DNA of 64,000 nt, from contig DAHUXD010000013.1 of NCBI GenBank assembly GCA_027307335.1, positions 44,939-108,938 of the forward strand. Direction: 5' to 3'. This document shows, one piece after another, positions 16,064-25,946 of the stretch. A program made the translations under genes and the position numbers. The DNA is from Acidobacteriota bacterium (GTDB taxonomy: Bacteria; Acidobacteriota; Thermoanaerobaculia; UBA5066; Gp7-AA6). The notes under the pieces were generated by a model. The model was not told the DNA's origin, made no database searches, and saw nothing but the letters and a program-made list of their open reading frames with translations. Positions within the stretch are counted from its first letter, which is position 1. Each line of letters begins with the position of its first letter.

Positions 16064-17233
16064 TCAGGCGGAGGCAAGGCTCGAGTCGAGAGAAACGCCC
16101 AGAACCGGCAGTCCCATCGACGGCTTGGGCTCCGGAAGCGGGCCCGTGCAGCACGCCTCCGTGCAGGCATCGTAGAGAGTGCGCCGCTGGACGGGCGTGT
16201 AGCCCGCGTCGGCAATGACGCGGCGCATCTCCGGCTGCGTCATCCGATTCCGCGCGCCCGCGGCGTAGACGACGTTCTCCTCGATCATGATCGAGCCGAG
16301 GTCGTCGGCGCCGAAGGACAGCGACACCTGCCCGATCTTCGGCCCCTGCGTCACCCAGGATCCCTGGACGTGCCGGACGTTGTCCAGGAACAGCCGCGAC
16401 ACCGCGAGCGTCTTGAGGTACTCGAAGCCGCCCGCCTCGTCGACCTTCCCGTCGAGCTCGGTGTTCTCCTTCTGGAACGTCCACGGGATCCACGCCGTGA
16501 AGCCGCCCGTCCGGTCCTGGAGGTCGCGCACCACCCTCATGTGCTCGACGCGTTGCGCGAGCGTCTCCCCCACGCCGAACATCATGGTCGCGGTCGTGCG
16601 CATGCCGAGGCCGTGCGCCGCCTCGTGGACCTCGACCCACTTCCCGGTCGGCGCCTTGGTCAGCGACCAGATGCGCTTCCGCACGGAATCCTCGAGGATC
16701 TCCGCGCCGCCGCCCGGGATCGACTGCAGCCCCGCGTCCCTCAGCCGCGCGACCACGTCGCGCATCGGCTTCTTCGTCAGCTTCTGCAGGAAGTAGACCT
16801 CGGGGGCCGAGAGCGCGTGAAGGTGGATCGAGGGGAACGTCGCCCGGATGTACCGGAACATGTCCTCGTAGAACTCGAAGGGCAGCCCCGCGTGGACGCC
16901 GCCCTGGAGGAGGACGCCCGTGCCCCCGAGGTCGATCGTCTCCCGGATCTTCTCGCCGATCTGCTCGTGCGAGAGCACGTATGCCTCGGGATGCTCCGCC
17001 GAGGGGCGGTAGAAGGCGCAGAACTGGCAGCGGTAGACGCAGACGTTCGTGTAGTTGATGTTCCGGTCGACGATGTAGGTCGCGACCGCGGGGTCGTTGA
17101 CGCGGTTCCGCACCGCGCTCGCGGCGCCCCCGCGCGCGAGGAGGTCTCCCTCCTGGAGGAGCGTCACGGCATCGTTCTCGGACAGGCGCTCGCCCGAGAG
17201 GGCGCGGTCGAGGATGGAGGCGGTGAGACCCAC
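16064..17233 (-). CDS. mqnC: Cyclic dehypoxanthinyl futalosine synthase
   Basis: This 389-residue radical SAM enzyme has the cluster motif C65-x3-C69-x2-C72 within NYTNVCVYRCQFCAFYR, the form seen in MqnC. MqnE and CofH have related but different surrounding residues. MqnC cyclises dehypoxanthine futalosine in the futalosine route to menaquinone. mqnA, the first enzyme, is at 34625 but not adjacent. Start GTG 17233 has no Shine-Dalgarno; TAGAAT lies 6 nt upstream, overlapping the stop of the chemosensory operon's last gene. Confidence 0.9.
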   Translation of the reverse strand: MGLTASILDRALSGERLSENDAVTLLQEGDLLARGGAASAVRNRVNDPAVATYIVDRNINYTNVCVYRCQFCAFYRPSAEHPEAYVLSHEQIGEKIRETIDLGGTGVLLQGGVHAGLPFEFYEDMFRYIRATFPSIHLHALSAPEVYFLQKLTKKPMRDVVARLRDAGLQSIPGGGAEILEDSVRKRIWSLTKAPTGKWVEVHEAAHGLGMRTTATMMFGVGETLAQRVEHMRVVRDLQDRTGGFTAWIPWTFQKENTELDGKVDEAGGFEYLKTLAVSRLFLDNVRHVQGSWVTQGPKIGQVSLSFGADDLGSIMIEENVVYAAGARNRMTQPEMRRVIADAGYTPVQRRTLYDACTEACCTGPLPEPKPSMGLPVLGVSLDSSLASA

Positions 17234-17239
17234 CGCCCG

Positions 17240-17245
17240 ATTCTA
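17240..17245 (-). promoter_or_regulatory. -10 box TAGAAT 6 nt before mqnC
   Basis: Five of six -10 consensus positions, overlapping the stop codon of the preceding gene (17243). It gives mqnC a possible leaderless promoter of its own. Confidence 0.45.
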
Positions 17246-18463
17246 TCTTGGGCGAGCGGGGGCACCGGTCTTCGGGTCTCGCCGCTGCGCCATGTCGCGC
17301 AGCGTCAGGTTCTCGAACGCGAGCGCGACCTGGCGCGCGAGCGCGACGAGAGCGCGCGCATCCGGCGCGCCGGCGACCGCGGTGCGGCACACGAGGATGA
17401 GCGTCACCGCTCCGAGCACCGTCATCGGGATCATCAGCGCCGCGACGACGCCGCTCGCCCCCTTCGACGCGGGCACGAGGGCGCCCTCGGGCGTGCGGCG
17501 CACGAGCCCGGCGTAGGGCCGCTGCGACGTCCGCACCATCTCGAGGACGGGGACCTCCTCCTTGGCGAAAACCGTCTTCGCCGGTCCGTACGCGTCGGCG
17601 CCCCAGACGAGCGGCGAGCCGAACTGGCCGAGGACCTTGAAGCCTGCGGGCTGGCAGTGCACGAGCGCTCCGTCCGAGTAGAGCTCGCTCGCGTACCGGA
17701 GGAGCACGAGCCCCATCTCACCCCGGCCCTGGACCGAGAACAGCTCCTCCGAGAGCGACAGGAACTTGCGCGCCGCGCGGAACGCGTCCGGGTCCGCGGC
17801 GTCGGCGCCCTCCGGCGTCGACTTCTCGTTCAGCGAGAGCAGCAGCGCCTGGACCTCCTCCTCGGCCTGCTCCTCCTGCGTCTTCGGCGCCCGGCACACC
17901 AGCGGCGCGGTGTCGTCGGCATTCTGCCGCTCGGCGAGATCGACGATGATGCGCTGCGGCTCGACGCCCTCCTCGAGCAGGAAATCGCTCGGAGACGGCG
18001 CGTCCGCGCCCGGCCACAGCACGCCCACGCGGAACTCGAACTGCCCCTCGGTCCACGACATGAGGCTCTGCACCGTGTCGGCCATCATGGCCCGGACTTC
18101 CGCCTCCACGTGTCCCCGCGTCAGCGCTCCCTTCTCGACGAGCGCGTCGCCGAGACGCATGCCCGGGAAGGACGCCATGTAGGCGGACGCCTCGTCGAGC
18201 TGCGGCCTCGTGATCACGCCCCGCTGCTCGAGCCGCTCGCCGAGCGGCTGGTAGTTCGCGGCGCCGGTGACCTGCATCATGCGGCCGTTCCGGAATAGAA
18301 CGACGGCGGAGCGCCCGTCGCCGTGCGTCAGGAAGAGCCCGCCCGTCTTGCCGCTCACCTGCAGGATCTGGAGGATGTCGCAGAGCGGCAGGTCCTCGAG
18401 GCGCCCCTCGAGGGCGCGCTCCGGCGGCGTGTCGGGAACGGCGGCGGGCTCGAGCGAGCTCAT
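17243..18463 (-). CDS. DUF4388 plus GAF-like domain protein of the chemosensory operon
   Basis: The 406-residue protein starts with a DUF4388 (PATAN-like) domain at about 15-190, seen in LEGRLEDLPLCDILQILQVSGKTGGLFL and the FLFRNGRM-type strand. A linker and a GAF-like domain (about 225-390) follow, with LVLLRYASELYSDGALV and ALVALARQVALAFENL. DUF4388 proteins are frequent partners of response regulators in deltaproteobacteria and acidobacteria. It is the last gene of the operon and overlaps the upstream GAF gene by 4 nt (ATGA). Confidence 0.75.
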   Translation of the reverse strand: MSSLEPAAVPDTPPERALEGRLEDLPLCDILQILQVSGKTGGLFLTHGDGRSAVVLFRNGRMMQVTGAANYQPLGERLEQRGVITRPQLDEASAYMASFPGMRLGDALVEKGALTRGHVEAEVRAMMADTVQSLMSWTEGQFEFRVGVLWPGADAPSPSDFLLEEGVEPQRIIVDLAERQNADDTAPLVCRAPKTQEEQAEEEVQALLLSLNEKSTPEGADAADPDAFRAARKFLSLSEELFSVQGRGEMGLVLLRYASELYSDGALVHCQPAGFKVLGQFGSPLVWGADAYGPAKTVFAKEEVPVLEMVRTSQRPYAGLVRRTPEGALVPASKGASGVVAALMIPMTVLGAVTLILVCRTAVAGAPDARALVALARQVALAFENLTLRDMAQRRDPKTGAPARPR

Positions 18464-19269
18464 GCCTTCTTGATGAAGTCCATCACGCGCTGGACGGTCT
18501 TCAGCTTCCGGTCGATCGAGGCGAACGACTGCGACGAGACGAGCGCGACCGCCGCCTGTCCCGAGAGGAGCTCGAGGAGCTCGCGATCGAGCGGGGTGAA
18601 TGCCGCCTTGTGCGACAGCAGCGCGTAAATCGAGAGGAGGCCAATCAGCCGGTCCTCGTGGAGGAGGGGCACGCAGCAGATCGGCCCCTCCTGCTCCTCG
18701 ACGGCGAAGAGGGTGCGCCTCTCGACCACCGCGGCCTGTTCGAGCGGATAGACGGGCTCGGGCAGGTGCGTGATCTCGGGCGGCAGATCGCCCTCGCGGA
18801 CCCTGAGTGCGAAGTCGCTCTTGCCCTCCTCGAGCAGGTAGAGCGCGAACTCCGCGCCGCCGATGAGATTGACCGTGATCTCGACGATGCAGTTGACGAC
18901 CGCGCCGGGATCGAGCGTCGCGTGCAGCTGATAGGTCGCGGCATAGAGGTTCGCGAGATTGGCCGAGTGCTCCTCGAGCTGGACGCAGCGCCGCGCGAAG
19001 TCGCGGTTCTCGCGCTCGAGATCCGGGGCCGGGCGGGCGCCCGCCGGCGAGGGGCCGGCGGACGAGGGTCCGTGGCGGTCGCCGTTGCCGTTGCCCCCGG
19101 CGACCGTTCCCGCGAGCAGCGCCTCCGCCGCGCCGAGCTCCTGCTCGAGCTCCTTCGCGCGGCGCGCGAGCCTCTCCGTATGCTCGGCGAGGTCCGCCGA
19201 CAACGCGCGGCTCTTCTCCGACAGCCCGCGCACCAGCGCCTCCAGGTTCGTCGCCCGCGCCTCGCTCAC
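18460..19269 (-). CDS. Coiled-coil GAF-domain protein of the chemosensory operon (paralogue B)
   Basis: From GTG 19269, which overlaps the cheB stop in GTGA and follows GGGAGG, the protein has 269 residues. It begins with a helical region (about 1-50), then a Gly/Pro-rich linker, a second helix and a GAF domain (about 105-255). The segment NLYAATYQLHATLDPGAVVNCIVEITVNLIG closely matches NL/DLASLYVASYRLHATLDRGEALSIVQDIICNLIG in the protein at 28146, so the two are paralogues. The ligand is unknown and no catalytic residue is recognised. Confidence 0.75.
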   Translation of the reverse strand: MSEARATNLEALVRGLSEKSRALSADLAEHTERLARRAKELEQELGAAEALLAGTVAGGNGNGDRHGPSSAGPSPAGARPAPDLERENRDFARRCVQLEEHSANLANLYAATYQLHATLDPGAVVNCIVEITVNLIGGAEFALYLLEEGKSDFALRVREGDLPPEITHLPEPVYPLEQAAVVERRTLFAVEEQEGPICCVPLLHEDRLIGLLSIYALLSHKAAFTPLDRELLELLSGQAAVALVSSQSFASIDRKLKTVQRVMDFIKKA

Positions 19270-20399
19270 GCCCGTCCTCCCGCCGCCGCCGCGCGCGCCG
19301 CGCGCTTGAGGATGGCCGTCGGCAGGCGGTCGAGCGAGACGACCTCCTCGACCGCGCCGCGCGCGATCGCCTCGCGCGGCATGCCGAACACGACGCAGGA
19401 CGCCTCGTCCTGGGCGAGCGTGGCGGCGCCGGCCTCGCGCATCTCGAGGAGTCCCCGCGCGCCGTCGTCCCCCATGCCCGTCATGAGCACGCCGATCGCG
19501 GACGCCCCGGCGGCCTGCGCGACGGAGCGGAAGAGAACGTCGACGCTCGGCCGGTGCCGCGAGACGAGCGGTCCGTCGGAGAGCTCGATGCGGTACTCCT
19601 CGCCGCGCCGGCGCACGAGCGCGTGGCGGTTCCCGGGTGCGATCAGCGCGCGGCCGGCCTGGACCCGGTCGCCCTCGGCGGCCTCGCGGACGTCCATGCG
19701 ACACATCCCCCGGAGCCGGTCGGCGAACGCCGCCGTGAAGCCCTCGGGCATGTGGAGAACCGCGACCACGCCGGGGCCGTCCTCCGGCATCGCCTGCAGC
19801 AGCGCGGTCAGCGCCTCGGTGCCGCCGGTGGAGGCGCCGACGGCCACGATGCGGTCCCTCGGGGTCGCCGCCGTGGGGGCGGGGCGCGGCGGCAGGACCG
19901 CGTCCGCGGTGAGACGGGGCGAGGGGGCGGGCCGCCGCTTCGCGACGCGCGCCTGGGCCGCGCCGCGCACGGCATCGAGGAGCACGACCGCGGACTCGTG
20001 GAGAAACTCGCGGATCGCGATCCGCGGTTTCGTGACGACGGCGAGCGCTCCCTGCTCGAGGGCGCGCAGCGCGAGGTCGGTGCCCGCGCCGGTGAGCGCG
20101 GAGCAGACCACGACGGGGATCGGGTTCTCGTCCATGAGGCGCGCGAGGAAGTCGAGGCCGTGCATGCGGGGCAGCTCGAGGTCGAGCACGATCACGTCCG
20201 GCCGCTGCCGGGCGATCTTCTCCATCGCGATGATCGGGTCCGCCGCCGCGGTCGCCTCGATTCCCTCGAGCGCGAGGAGCTGCGTCAGGGTCTGGCGCAC
20301 GACGGCCGAGTCGTCCACGACGAGCACGTGGATCGGCTTGTCGCCGCGCCGGGCCCCCGGGCCGGCGGGAACTCCCGACGACGCCGCGCGCCCGCTCAT
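19266..20399 (-). CDS. cheB: Chemotaxis response regulator protein-glutamate methylesterase
   Basis: The 377 residues combine a receiver domain (VVDDSAVVRQTL; phospho-acceptor D73) with a CheB methylesterase domain. The active-site Ser lies in GASTGGTEAL, the His in VLHMPEGFT and the Asp in TGMGDDGA. CheB removes methyl groups from MCP glutamates when phosphorylated by CheA. Start ATG overlaps the cheR stop (ATGA). Confidence 0.95.
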   Translation of the reverse strand: MSGRAASSGVPAGPGARRGDKPIHVLVVDDSAVVRQTLTQLLALEGIEATAAADPIIAMEKIARQRPDVIVLDLELPRMHGLDFLARLMDENPIPVVVCSALTGAGTDLALRALEQGALAVVTKPRIAIREFLHESAVVLLDAVRGAAQARVAKRRPAPSPRLTADAVLPPRPAPTAATPRDRIVAVGASTGGTEALTALLQAMPEDGPGVVAVLHMPEGFTAAFADRLRGMCRMDVREAAEGDRVQAGRALIAPGNRHALVRRRGEEYRIELSDGPLVSRHRPSVDVLFRSVAQAAGASAIGVLMTGMGDDGARGLLEMREAGAATLAQDEASCVVFGMPREAIARGAVEEVVSLDRLPTAILKRAARAAAAGGRA

Positions 20400-21304
20400 G
20401 CCGTCCTCGCCGATGCGGCGGTTGCCGGCCGCGGCGGGGCCGGCGCGTAGACGGTCGGCACGACCGTCGTGACGCGGTCGGTCACGCAGTTCAGGCTCTC
20501 GGCGTGTCCGAGGAAGAGCAGCCCGTCGGGCGCGAGCGCGTCCAGGAGCCGATGGATCACGCGGAGCTTCGTCTCCGCCTGGAAGTAGATGAGGACGTTG
20601 CGGCAGAAGACGAGGTGGAACGGCCCGCGCACGGGACACCGCTCGTCGTTCAGATTGACGCGCTCGAAGCGCACGAGCTCCCGGATCTCGGGCGCCGCCT
20701 TCATGCGGCCCTCCTGGGGTCCGGTCCCCCGCATCATGAACGCGCGCCGGTACGCCAGCGGGATCTCGCCGGCGCGGTCGATCGGCCACACCGCGGCCTC
20801 CGCCCGCGCGAGCGCCCGCGTGGAAATGTCGGTCGCGAGGATCTCGATCTCGCGTCCGCTCCCGGGCGGGAAGTGGTGGCGCAGGAGCATCGCGAGCGAG
20901 AACGGCTCCTCGCCCGTCGAGCAGCCCGCGCTCCAGATGCGGAGCGCGCGCGGGCCGCCCCGCTTCCAGGCCGGGATCACCTGACGCTCCAGGAACTCGA
21001 ACTGCCGGGGCTCGCGGAAGAAGTGCGTCTCGTTCGTGCTGATGGAATCGAGCATCTCGATCCGCTCGGCCCTGTCGTCCTCGTCCACGATGCGGCGGTA
21101 GTACGCCTCGAACGTCGTCAGCCCGAGCGCCCGGAGCCGCTTCGAGAGCCGGCCGACGAGGAGGGCCTTCTTGGCGGGCGCGAGATAGATCCCGACCTCG
21201 CGCTGGATGAGCGCCTGGAACAGCGCGAACTCGCGCTCGGTGATCGCCTGGATGCGCTCGCCGGCCTCGAGCCCGGCGCGCCACCGCGGGAGAGCGACCG
21301 TCAC
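20396..21304 (-). CDS. cheR: Chemotaxis protein methyltransferase
   Basis: The 302-residue protein has the N-terminal helical CheR domain (LIQREVGIYLAPAKKALLVGRLSKRLRALG) and the SAM-binding domain (IWSAGCSTGEEPFSLAML, FCRNVLIYF). ETHFFREP is typical of CheR. It methylates MCP glutamates. The GTG start overlaps the cheW stop in GTGA. Confidence 0.95.
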   Translation of the reverse strand: MTVALPRWRAGLEAGERIQAITEREFALFQALIQREVGIYLAPAKKALLVGRLSKRLRALGLTTFEAYYRRIVDEDDRAERIEMLDSISTNETHFFREPRQFEFLERQVIPAWKRGGPRALRIWSAGCSTGEEPFSLAMLLRHHFPPGSGREIEILATDISTRALARAEAAVWPIDRAGEIPLAYRRAFMMRGTGPQEGRMKAAPEIRELVRFERVNLNDERCPVRGPFHLVFCRNVLIYFQAETKLRVIHRLLDALAPDGLLFLGHAESLNCVTDRVTTVVPTVYAPAPPRPATAASARTA

Positions 21305-21864
21305 GCGCGGCCCCCGGAGACCGCGGTCGCCGCCCCGGTCGGAGCCGCCGGAACCGTGGCGGCGGTCTCCGTCGGCGCGGAAGCAACGCTCGACAGCTCC
21401 TCGGTCGAGAGGACCCGGTCGGTGTCGAGGATGAGCACGAAGCCGCCCCCCAGCTTGCCGAGGCCCTTGAGGAAGTCGACCCGGACCGGCGCCCCGAAGG
21501 ACGGCGGCGGCTCGATCTCCGCCTGGGCGAACTCGACGACCTGGTTCACGGCGTCGGCGAGGACGCCCATGACCACGCGCTCGCGCTCCGCGGCGGCCTC
21601 GACGATCACGATGCAGGTGCGCTTCGTGACCGGGTTCTCGGCCAGTCCGAACTTCCGGGCGAGATCGACGACCGGCACCACGCTGCCCCTCAGGTTGATG
21701 ACGCCGCGGACGAATCCCGGCGTCGAAGGGACGCGGGTGACGGTCTCGTGCTCGATGATCTCTCGCACCGAGAGAACGGCGATCGCGTACTCGCCTCCCG
21801 ACAGCGAGAACGTCAGGTACTGCGCTCGATCGGCGGCTTTGGCGGCGGCGGGCATCGGCATCAT
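21301..21864 (-). CDS. cheW: CheW coupling protein
   Basis: The 187 residues contain one CheW domain (YLTFSLSGGEYAIAVLSVREII; VINLRGSVVPVVDLARKFGL) and a low-complexity Ala/Thr tail of about 30 residues. It links MCPs to CheA. The start is the first of three Met codons, 8-10 nt after GAGGAG. Confidence 0.95.
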   Translation of the reverse strand: MMPMPAAAKAADRAQYLTFSLSGGEYAIAVLSVREIIEHETVTRVPSTPGFVRGVINLRGSVVPVVDLARKFGLAENPVTKRTCIVIVEAAAERERVVMGVLADAVNQVVEFAQAEIEPPPSFGAPVRVDFLKGLGKLGGGFVLILDTDRVLSTEELSSVASAPTETAATVPAAPTGAATAVSGGRA

Positions 21865-21881
21865 CGCGCGGCGTCTCCTCT

Positions 21882-23660
21882 CTAGAACCGCCGGAACTCG
21901 CGGTCCCGGAACTCGCCCGCGGGAGCGGGCCGGAGCGCCGGCGCGAACGCGACGGCGGGGACCTCGACCGGAGCGGCCGCCGCCTCGGAGTCCACGGGCG
22001 CGCCGGAGGACGGCGCCTTTCGCGCGTCTTCCTCGCGAACCGGAGTCTCCGCGGTAGGAGGGGCCGTCGCTTCGGTGCGGAAGAACGCGACGACGCGGTG
22101 CAGGCTCTCGGCGTGGCCCCGCACGTTCTCGGCCTGGGACCGCATCGCATCGGCCTGCGCGGCCATCTCCTCGGCCGTCGACGAGAGCTCCTCCGCCGAC
22201 GAGGCGTTGCGCTGGGTGATCTGGTCCACGTTGCCGAGGGCGCGGTGGATCTGCGCGACGCCCGACGACTGCTCCGCCGACGCGGCCGCGACCTCCTGGA
22301 CGAGCTCGGCCGTGCTGCGAATGGCCGGCACGAGCTCCGTCAGGAGCTGCCTCGACTTCTCGGCCACGCGGACGGAGGAGGCGGCGAGGCCGCCGATCTC
22401 CTTGGCCGCCGCCTGGCTCCGCTCGGCCAGCTTGCGCACCTCGGTGGCCACGACGGCGAAGCCGCGGCCGTGCTCCCCCGCCCGCGCCGCCTCGATGGCG
22501 GCGTTCAAGGCGAGCAGGTTCGTCTGGTAGGCGATCTCCTCGACGATCGAGATCTTCTCGGCGATCGACCGCATGGCCGTCACCGTGTCCTCGACCGACC
22601 GCGCGCTCTCGCCGCCGTTGCGGGCGCCCTCGAGCGCCATCTTCTCCATCGAGCGGCTGTTCTCCGCATTCTGCGTGATCGAGGCGCTCATCTGCTCGAG
22701 CGAGGACGTCGTCTCCTCGACGGAGGCCGCCTGCTCGCTCGTGCCCTGCGAGAGCGCCTGCGCCGAGGCCGATACCTGCGAGGACGCGGACGAGACTTGC
22801 CCGGCCACGCCGACGACCTGCCCCGACGTCCTCGAGAGCGCGTCGGCGCCGGCCCGGACCTCGCCGACGACTGTCCGCAATCGGTTCGCCATGCGTCCCA
22901 TCGCGGCGAGGAGCTGACCCACCTCGTCGGGACGCGACGACGGCACGACGACCGCGAGGTCGCCGCGTGCGATCGCCTCGGTGACGGCGACCGCCTGGCG
23001 GATGGGCTCCGTCACTCCGCGCGCGAGGCGGGTGGACAGCAGGGCCCCGAGGACGACCGTCAGCAGCATGACCGCGGCCATGGCCCGCGCGGTCCAGGCC
23101 TTCAGGACCGCGAGGCCCTTCTCGCGCTCGCCCATCCGCTTGAAGTTCGCCGCGGCGACGTCCGCGGCGGCGGTCTCGAGCCGCTCGACGGACTCCCTGT
23201 AGGAGTTCATCTCGCGCGCGACGTCGGCCGTCGACTTCAGAGACCGCTGTCGCACGAGGCCGGCGACCCGGTAGAAGCCGCTCTCGTACGCGGCGAGATC
23301 CGAGCGCATCGCGCGGGCCATCTCGCGCTCCTCGGGCGCCTGCGTGTCGCGCTCGAGGACGGCGAGCCGCTCGTTCAAGCGGTAGCGCTGGTCGTTCCAG
23401 CGCGCGAGGTCCTCGGCCTCCTGGTCCGCATTGCCGACGTGGACGGCGAGCTCGCGCTCGAAGCGGCGCATCGCCTGAACGTCCGCACGGGCGGACGCCG
23501 AGACCGAGGCGAGGCTCGCCTCGTGCGCGAGCATGGACGCGGTCACGTCCGACACGCGCGCGATGCCGCTGTAGCCGAGCGCCGCGATGACGACGGACGT
23601 CGCGAGGCACAGGCCCATCGCGACCCCGAGCCGGGCGCCGATCTTCGCCGATCTCAGCAT
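21882..23660 (-). CDS. Methyl-accepting chemotaxis protein with candidate C-terminal tether (MCP1)
   Basis: The 592-residue receptor has an N-terminal helix (about 10-30), a periplasmic helical domain (30-185), a second helix (about 188-208), HAMP and a long cytoplasmic domain. The signalling tip is in [27 protein letters not shown] Pro/Ala-rich linker follows and the protein ends in EFRRF. That end fits the aromatic-x-x-aromatic pattern of the pentapeptide that tethers CheR or CheB in other bacteria. It begins 7 bp after MCP2 and is 15-20 bp before cheW. Confidence 0.92.
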   Translation of the reverse strand: MLRSAKIGARLGVAMGLCLATSVVIAALGYSGIARVSDVTASMLAHEASLASVSASARADVQAMRRFERELAVHVGNADQEAEDLARWNDQRYRLNERLAVLERDTQAPEEREMARAMRSDLAAYESGFYRVAGLVRQRSLKSTADVAREMNSYRESVERLETAAADVAAANFKRMGEREKGLAVLKAWTARAMAAVMLLTVVLGALLSTRLARGVTEPIRQAVAVTEAIARGDLAVVVPSSRPDEVGQLLAAMGRMANRLRTVVGEVRAGADALSRTSGQVVGVAGQVSSASSQVSASAQALSQGTSEQAASVEETTSSLEQMSASITQNAENSRSMEKMALEGARNGGESARSVEDTVTAMRSIAEKISIVEEIAYQTNLLALNAAIEAARAGEHGRGFAVVATEVRKLAERSQAAAKEIGGLAASSVRVAEKSRQLLTELVPAIRSTAELVQEVAAASAEQSSGVAQIHRALGNVDQITQRNASSAEELSSTAEEMAAQADAMRSQAENVRGHAESLHRVVAFFRTEATAPPTAETPVREEDARKAPSSGAPVDSEAAAAPVEVPAVAFAPALRPAPAGEFRDREFRRF

Positions 23661-23667
23661 CCGGTCC

Positions 23668-25476
23668 TCAGGACTCCCACGTCCGCCGGAAGTCGCCGTC
23701 CGCCGTTCCCGGTCCGCCGTGGCCGCCGCCGTTGCCGCCGTGCACGCTGCCGTTGCCGCCGTGGCCGCCGTTGCCGCGCGCGGCGAGGAACGGCGCGAAG
23801 GCGGCGGCCTCGCTCGCCCGGGCGACCGCGTCCCACGCGTCGGGCGGCTCCGGCGAGGCCGGCGCCGCCGGGGTGGCCGCCGCGGCCGGAACGGCATCCG
23901 CGCCTCCGCCGATGCGGAAGAACGCCATCAGGCGGTGGAGGCTCTCGGCCTGCTGGAGCACGGCCTCGGCCTGGCGTCGCATCGCGTCCGCCTGGCTCGC
24001 CATCTCTTCCGCCGTCGACGAGAGCTCCTCCGCCGACGAGGCGTTGCGCTGCGTCACGTGATCGACCTGGCCCAGGGCGCGGTTGATCTGCGCGACGCCG
24101 GAGGACTGCTCCGCCGACGCAGCCGCGACCTCCTGGACGAGGTCCGTCGTCTTGCGGATCGCCGGCACGAGCTGCTCGAGAAGGACCTCGGAGCGCTCGG
24201 CGAGCCGGACGCACGAGCCCGCGAGGCCGCCGATCTCCTTGGCGGCGCCCTGGCTCCGCTCCGCCAGTTTCCGAACCTCGGTGGCGACGACCGCGAAGCC
24301 GCGCCCGTGCTCGCCCGCCCGCGCCGCCTCGATGGCGGCGTTCAGTGCGAGGAGGTTCGTCTGGTAGGCGATCTCCTCGACGATCGAAACCTTCTCGGCG
24401 ATCGCCTGCATCGCGAGCATCGTCTCCTTCACGGAGGCCGCGCTCTCCTCGGCGTCCTTCGCGCCCTGCAGCGCCATCTGCTCCATCTGCCGGCTGTTCT
24501 CGGCGTTCTGCGTGATCGAGGCGCTCATCTGCTCGAGCGAGGACGTCGTCTCCTCGACCGACGCCGCCTGCTCGCTCGTGCCCTGCGACACGACCTGGGC
24601 CGACGCCGAGACCTGCCCCGACGCCGACAGGACCTGACCCGACACGCCGACGACGTGCGAGGAGGCGCTCGTCACGGCGCTCGCGCGGGTGCGCACGTCG
24701 CCGATGATCCCGGCGAGCCGCTCCACGAAACGGTTGAAGAGCGCGGCCATGTGTCCGATCTCGTCCCGCGTCGCGACGGGAATCCGGCGGGTCAGGTCTC
24801 CCCCGCCCTGGACCATCTGCTCGAGGTGGAAGGTCATCGCGGAGAGCGGCGCCGTCACCGCGCGCGTCACGACGAGCGCGACCGCGATCGAGGAGACCAG
24901 GCAGATCAGCGCGATCGCGGACATCGCCCCCCAGCGCCAGTGCTGGCTGGCGCGCGCCGCGGCGAAGGCGGCCTGCACGGCCTCGCGGTCGTGGCGGGTG
25001 CGGCCCTTGAGCGTCTCGGTGATCTGGTTGAACTGCGTCGTCATCGCGGTCAGGCTCGCGGTGAGATCCTCCCCGGACTTCGCGGAGATCATCCGGCGGC
25101 TGACGGTGCTGGAGAGCTCCCAGTAGGACTGGAAGGCGCGGACGAGCCTGTCGCGGTCCTCGCGGTCGATGACCGGGTTGTCCTTCTCGTCGTCGAGGCG
25201 CTTCAGGAACCGGTCCCGCAGCCCGGAAGCGGCCGTGAGCCCCTCCGCATCCTGAGCCGCCACCGCGTCCTGGAGCTGACGCTGCAACGCCGTCAGCGTT
25301 TCCTCGAGGTCGCGCGAGAGTTCGAGCGACGGCACGAAGCCCGACTCGATCTGGCGGAGCTGCTTCTCCTCGCTCCGGCCGAGCACGAAGTTCACCGCGA
25401 GGAGCAGCAGGAACCCCACCGCCGCGAAGCACGGCAGGAGGATCACCTTCCAGCGGAGCGTGAGGTTCTTGAACAT
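23668..25476 (-). CDS. Methyl-accepting chemotaxis protein (MCP2)
   Basis: This 602-residue receptor has the same plan as MCP1 with a cytoplasmic domain of very high identity, including [20 protein letters not shown] and the tip. The periplasmic domain differs ([21 protein letters not shown]). The tail is Gly/His/Asn-rich, ending [10 protein letters not shown], which lacks the pentapeptide spacing of MCP1. Start ATG follows AAGGAGA. It lies 23 bp after the small binding protein, which may be its periplasmic partner. Confidence 0.92.
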   Translation of the reverse strand: MFKNLTLRWKVILLPCFAAVGFLLLLAVNFVLGRSEEKQLRQIESGFVPSLELSRDLEETLTALQRQLQDAVAAQDAEGLTAASGLRDRFLKRLDDEKDNPVIDREDRDRLVRAFQSYWELSSTVSRRMISAKSGEDLTASLTAMTTQFNQITETLKGRTRHDREAVQAAFAAARASQHWRWGAMSAIALICLVSSIAVALVVTRAVTAPLSAMTFHLEQMVQGGGDLTRRIPVATRDEIGHMAALFNRFVERLAGIIGDVRTRASAVTSASSHVVGVSGQVLSASGQVSASAQVVSQGTSEQAASVEETTSSLEQMSASITQNAENSRQMEQMALQGAKDAEESAASVKETMLAMQAIAEKVSIVEEIAYQTNLLALNAAIEAARAGEHGRGFAVVATEVRKLAERSQGAAKEIGGLAGSCVRLAERSEVLLEQLVPAIRKTTDLVQEVAAASAEQSSGVAQINRALGQVDHVTQRNASSAEELSSTAEEMASQADAMRRQAEAVLQQAESLHRLMAFFRIGGGADAVPAAAATPAAPASPEPPDAWDAVARASEAAAFAPFLAARGNGGHGGNGSVHGGNGGGHGGPGTADGDFRRTWES

Positions 25477-25499
25477 GGCTTCTCCTTCGGCGCGCGCGC

Positions 25500-25937
25500 T
25501 CAGTCGACGATCGCCACGACCTTCACGCCCGACAGATCCGCTCCCGAGCCGACGTAGCCGATCCCGCCCGACGTCTCGCGGACGAACGCGACGATGTCGG
25601 CGTCGTTCGACCTCTCCGGCGGCGGCACGCCCTTGCCCGAGAAGATCATCTGCTGCCAGTACGCGGAGATCGCGATCACGGGCTTGCCGTAGGTCTCCTG
25701 GGTGAACCGCGCGCGCACCGGCGACTTGCCCGACGGCTCCATGGGCGATATCGGGATCCCGTCGGCCCACCGCGGCGCCTTCCGCAGGAAGATCTCGCCC
25801 AGTTTCAGCCGGCTCAGCTGAGTCGTCGGGTTCGCCGGATTGACGATCACCTTGTAGGCGCCGACGTCCTCGGCGCCGCTCGACGTCGTCGCGACGCCGA
25901 GAACCACGAACAGAAGAACGATTCCGATGCGTCTCAT
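25500..25937 (-). CDS. Small PstS-like periplasmic substrate-binding protein
   Basis: The 145 residues start with a signal peptide (about 1-21, cleavage near SSGAED). [33 protein letters not shown] and [10 protein letters not shown] match the phosphate-binding-protein-like family, but this is only about half the usual PstS length. No permease or ATPase gene is nearby. Position between cheA and MCP2 suggests a role presenting a ligand to a receptor rather than uptake. Ligand identity is not predictable from sequence. Confidence 0.7.
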   Translation of the reverse strand: MRRIGIVLLFVVLGVATTSSGAEDVGAYKVIVNPANPTTQLSRLKLGEIFLRKAPRWADGIPISPMEPSGKSPVRARFTQETYGKPVIAISAYWQQMIFSGKGVPPPERSNDADIVAFVRETSGGIGYVGSGADLSGVKVVAIVD

Positions 25938-25946
25938 GGAAACTCC

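Noticed and set aside
23668..23700. C-terminal tether pentapeptide on MCP2
   Set aside because: Its tail FRRTWES does not have the required spacing of aromatic residues at the end.
24785..24800. Second copy of the GGGTCAGGTCT motif
   Set aside because: It lies inside MCP2 coding sequence (GDLTRRIP) with no inverted partner, so it is coincidental.
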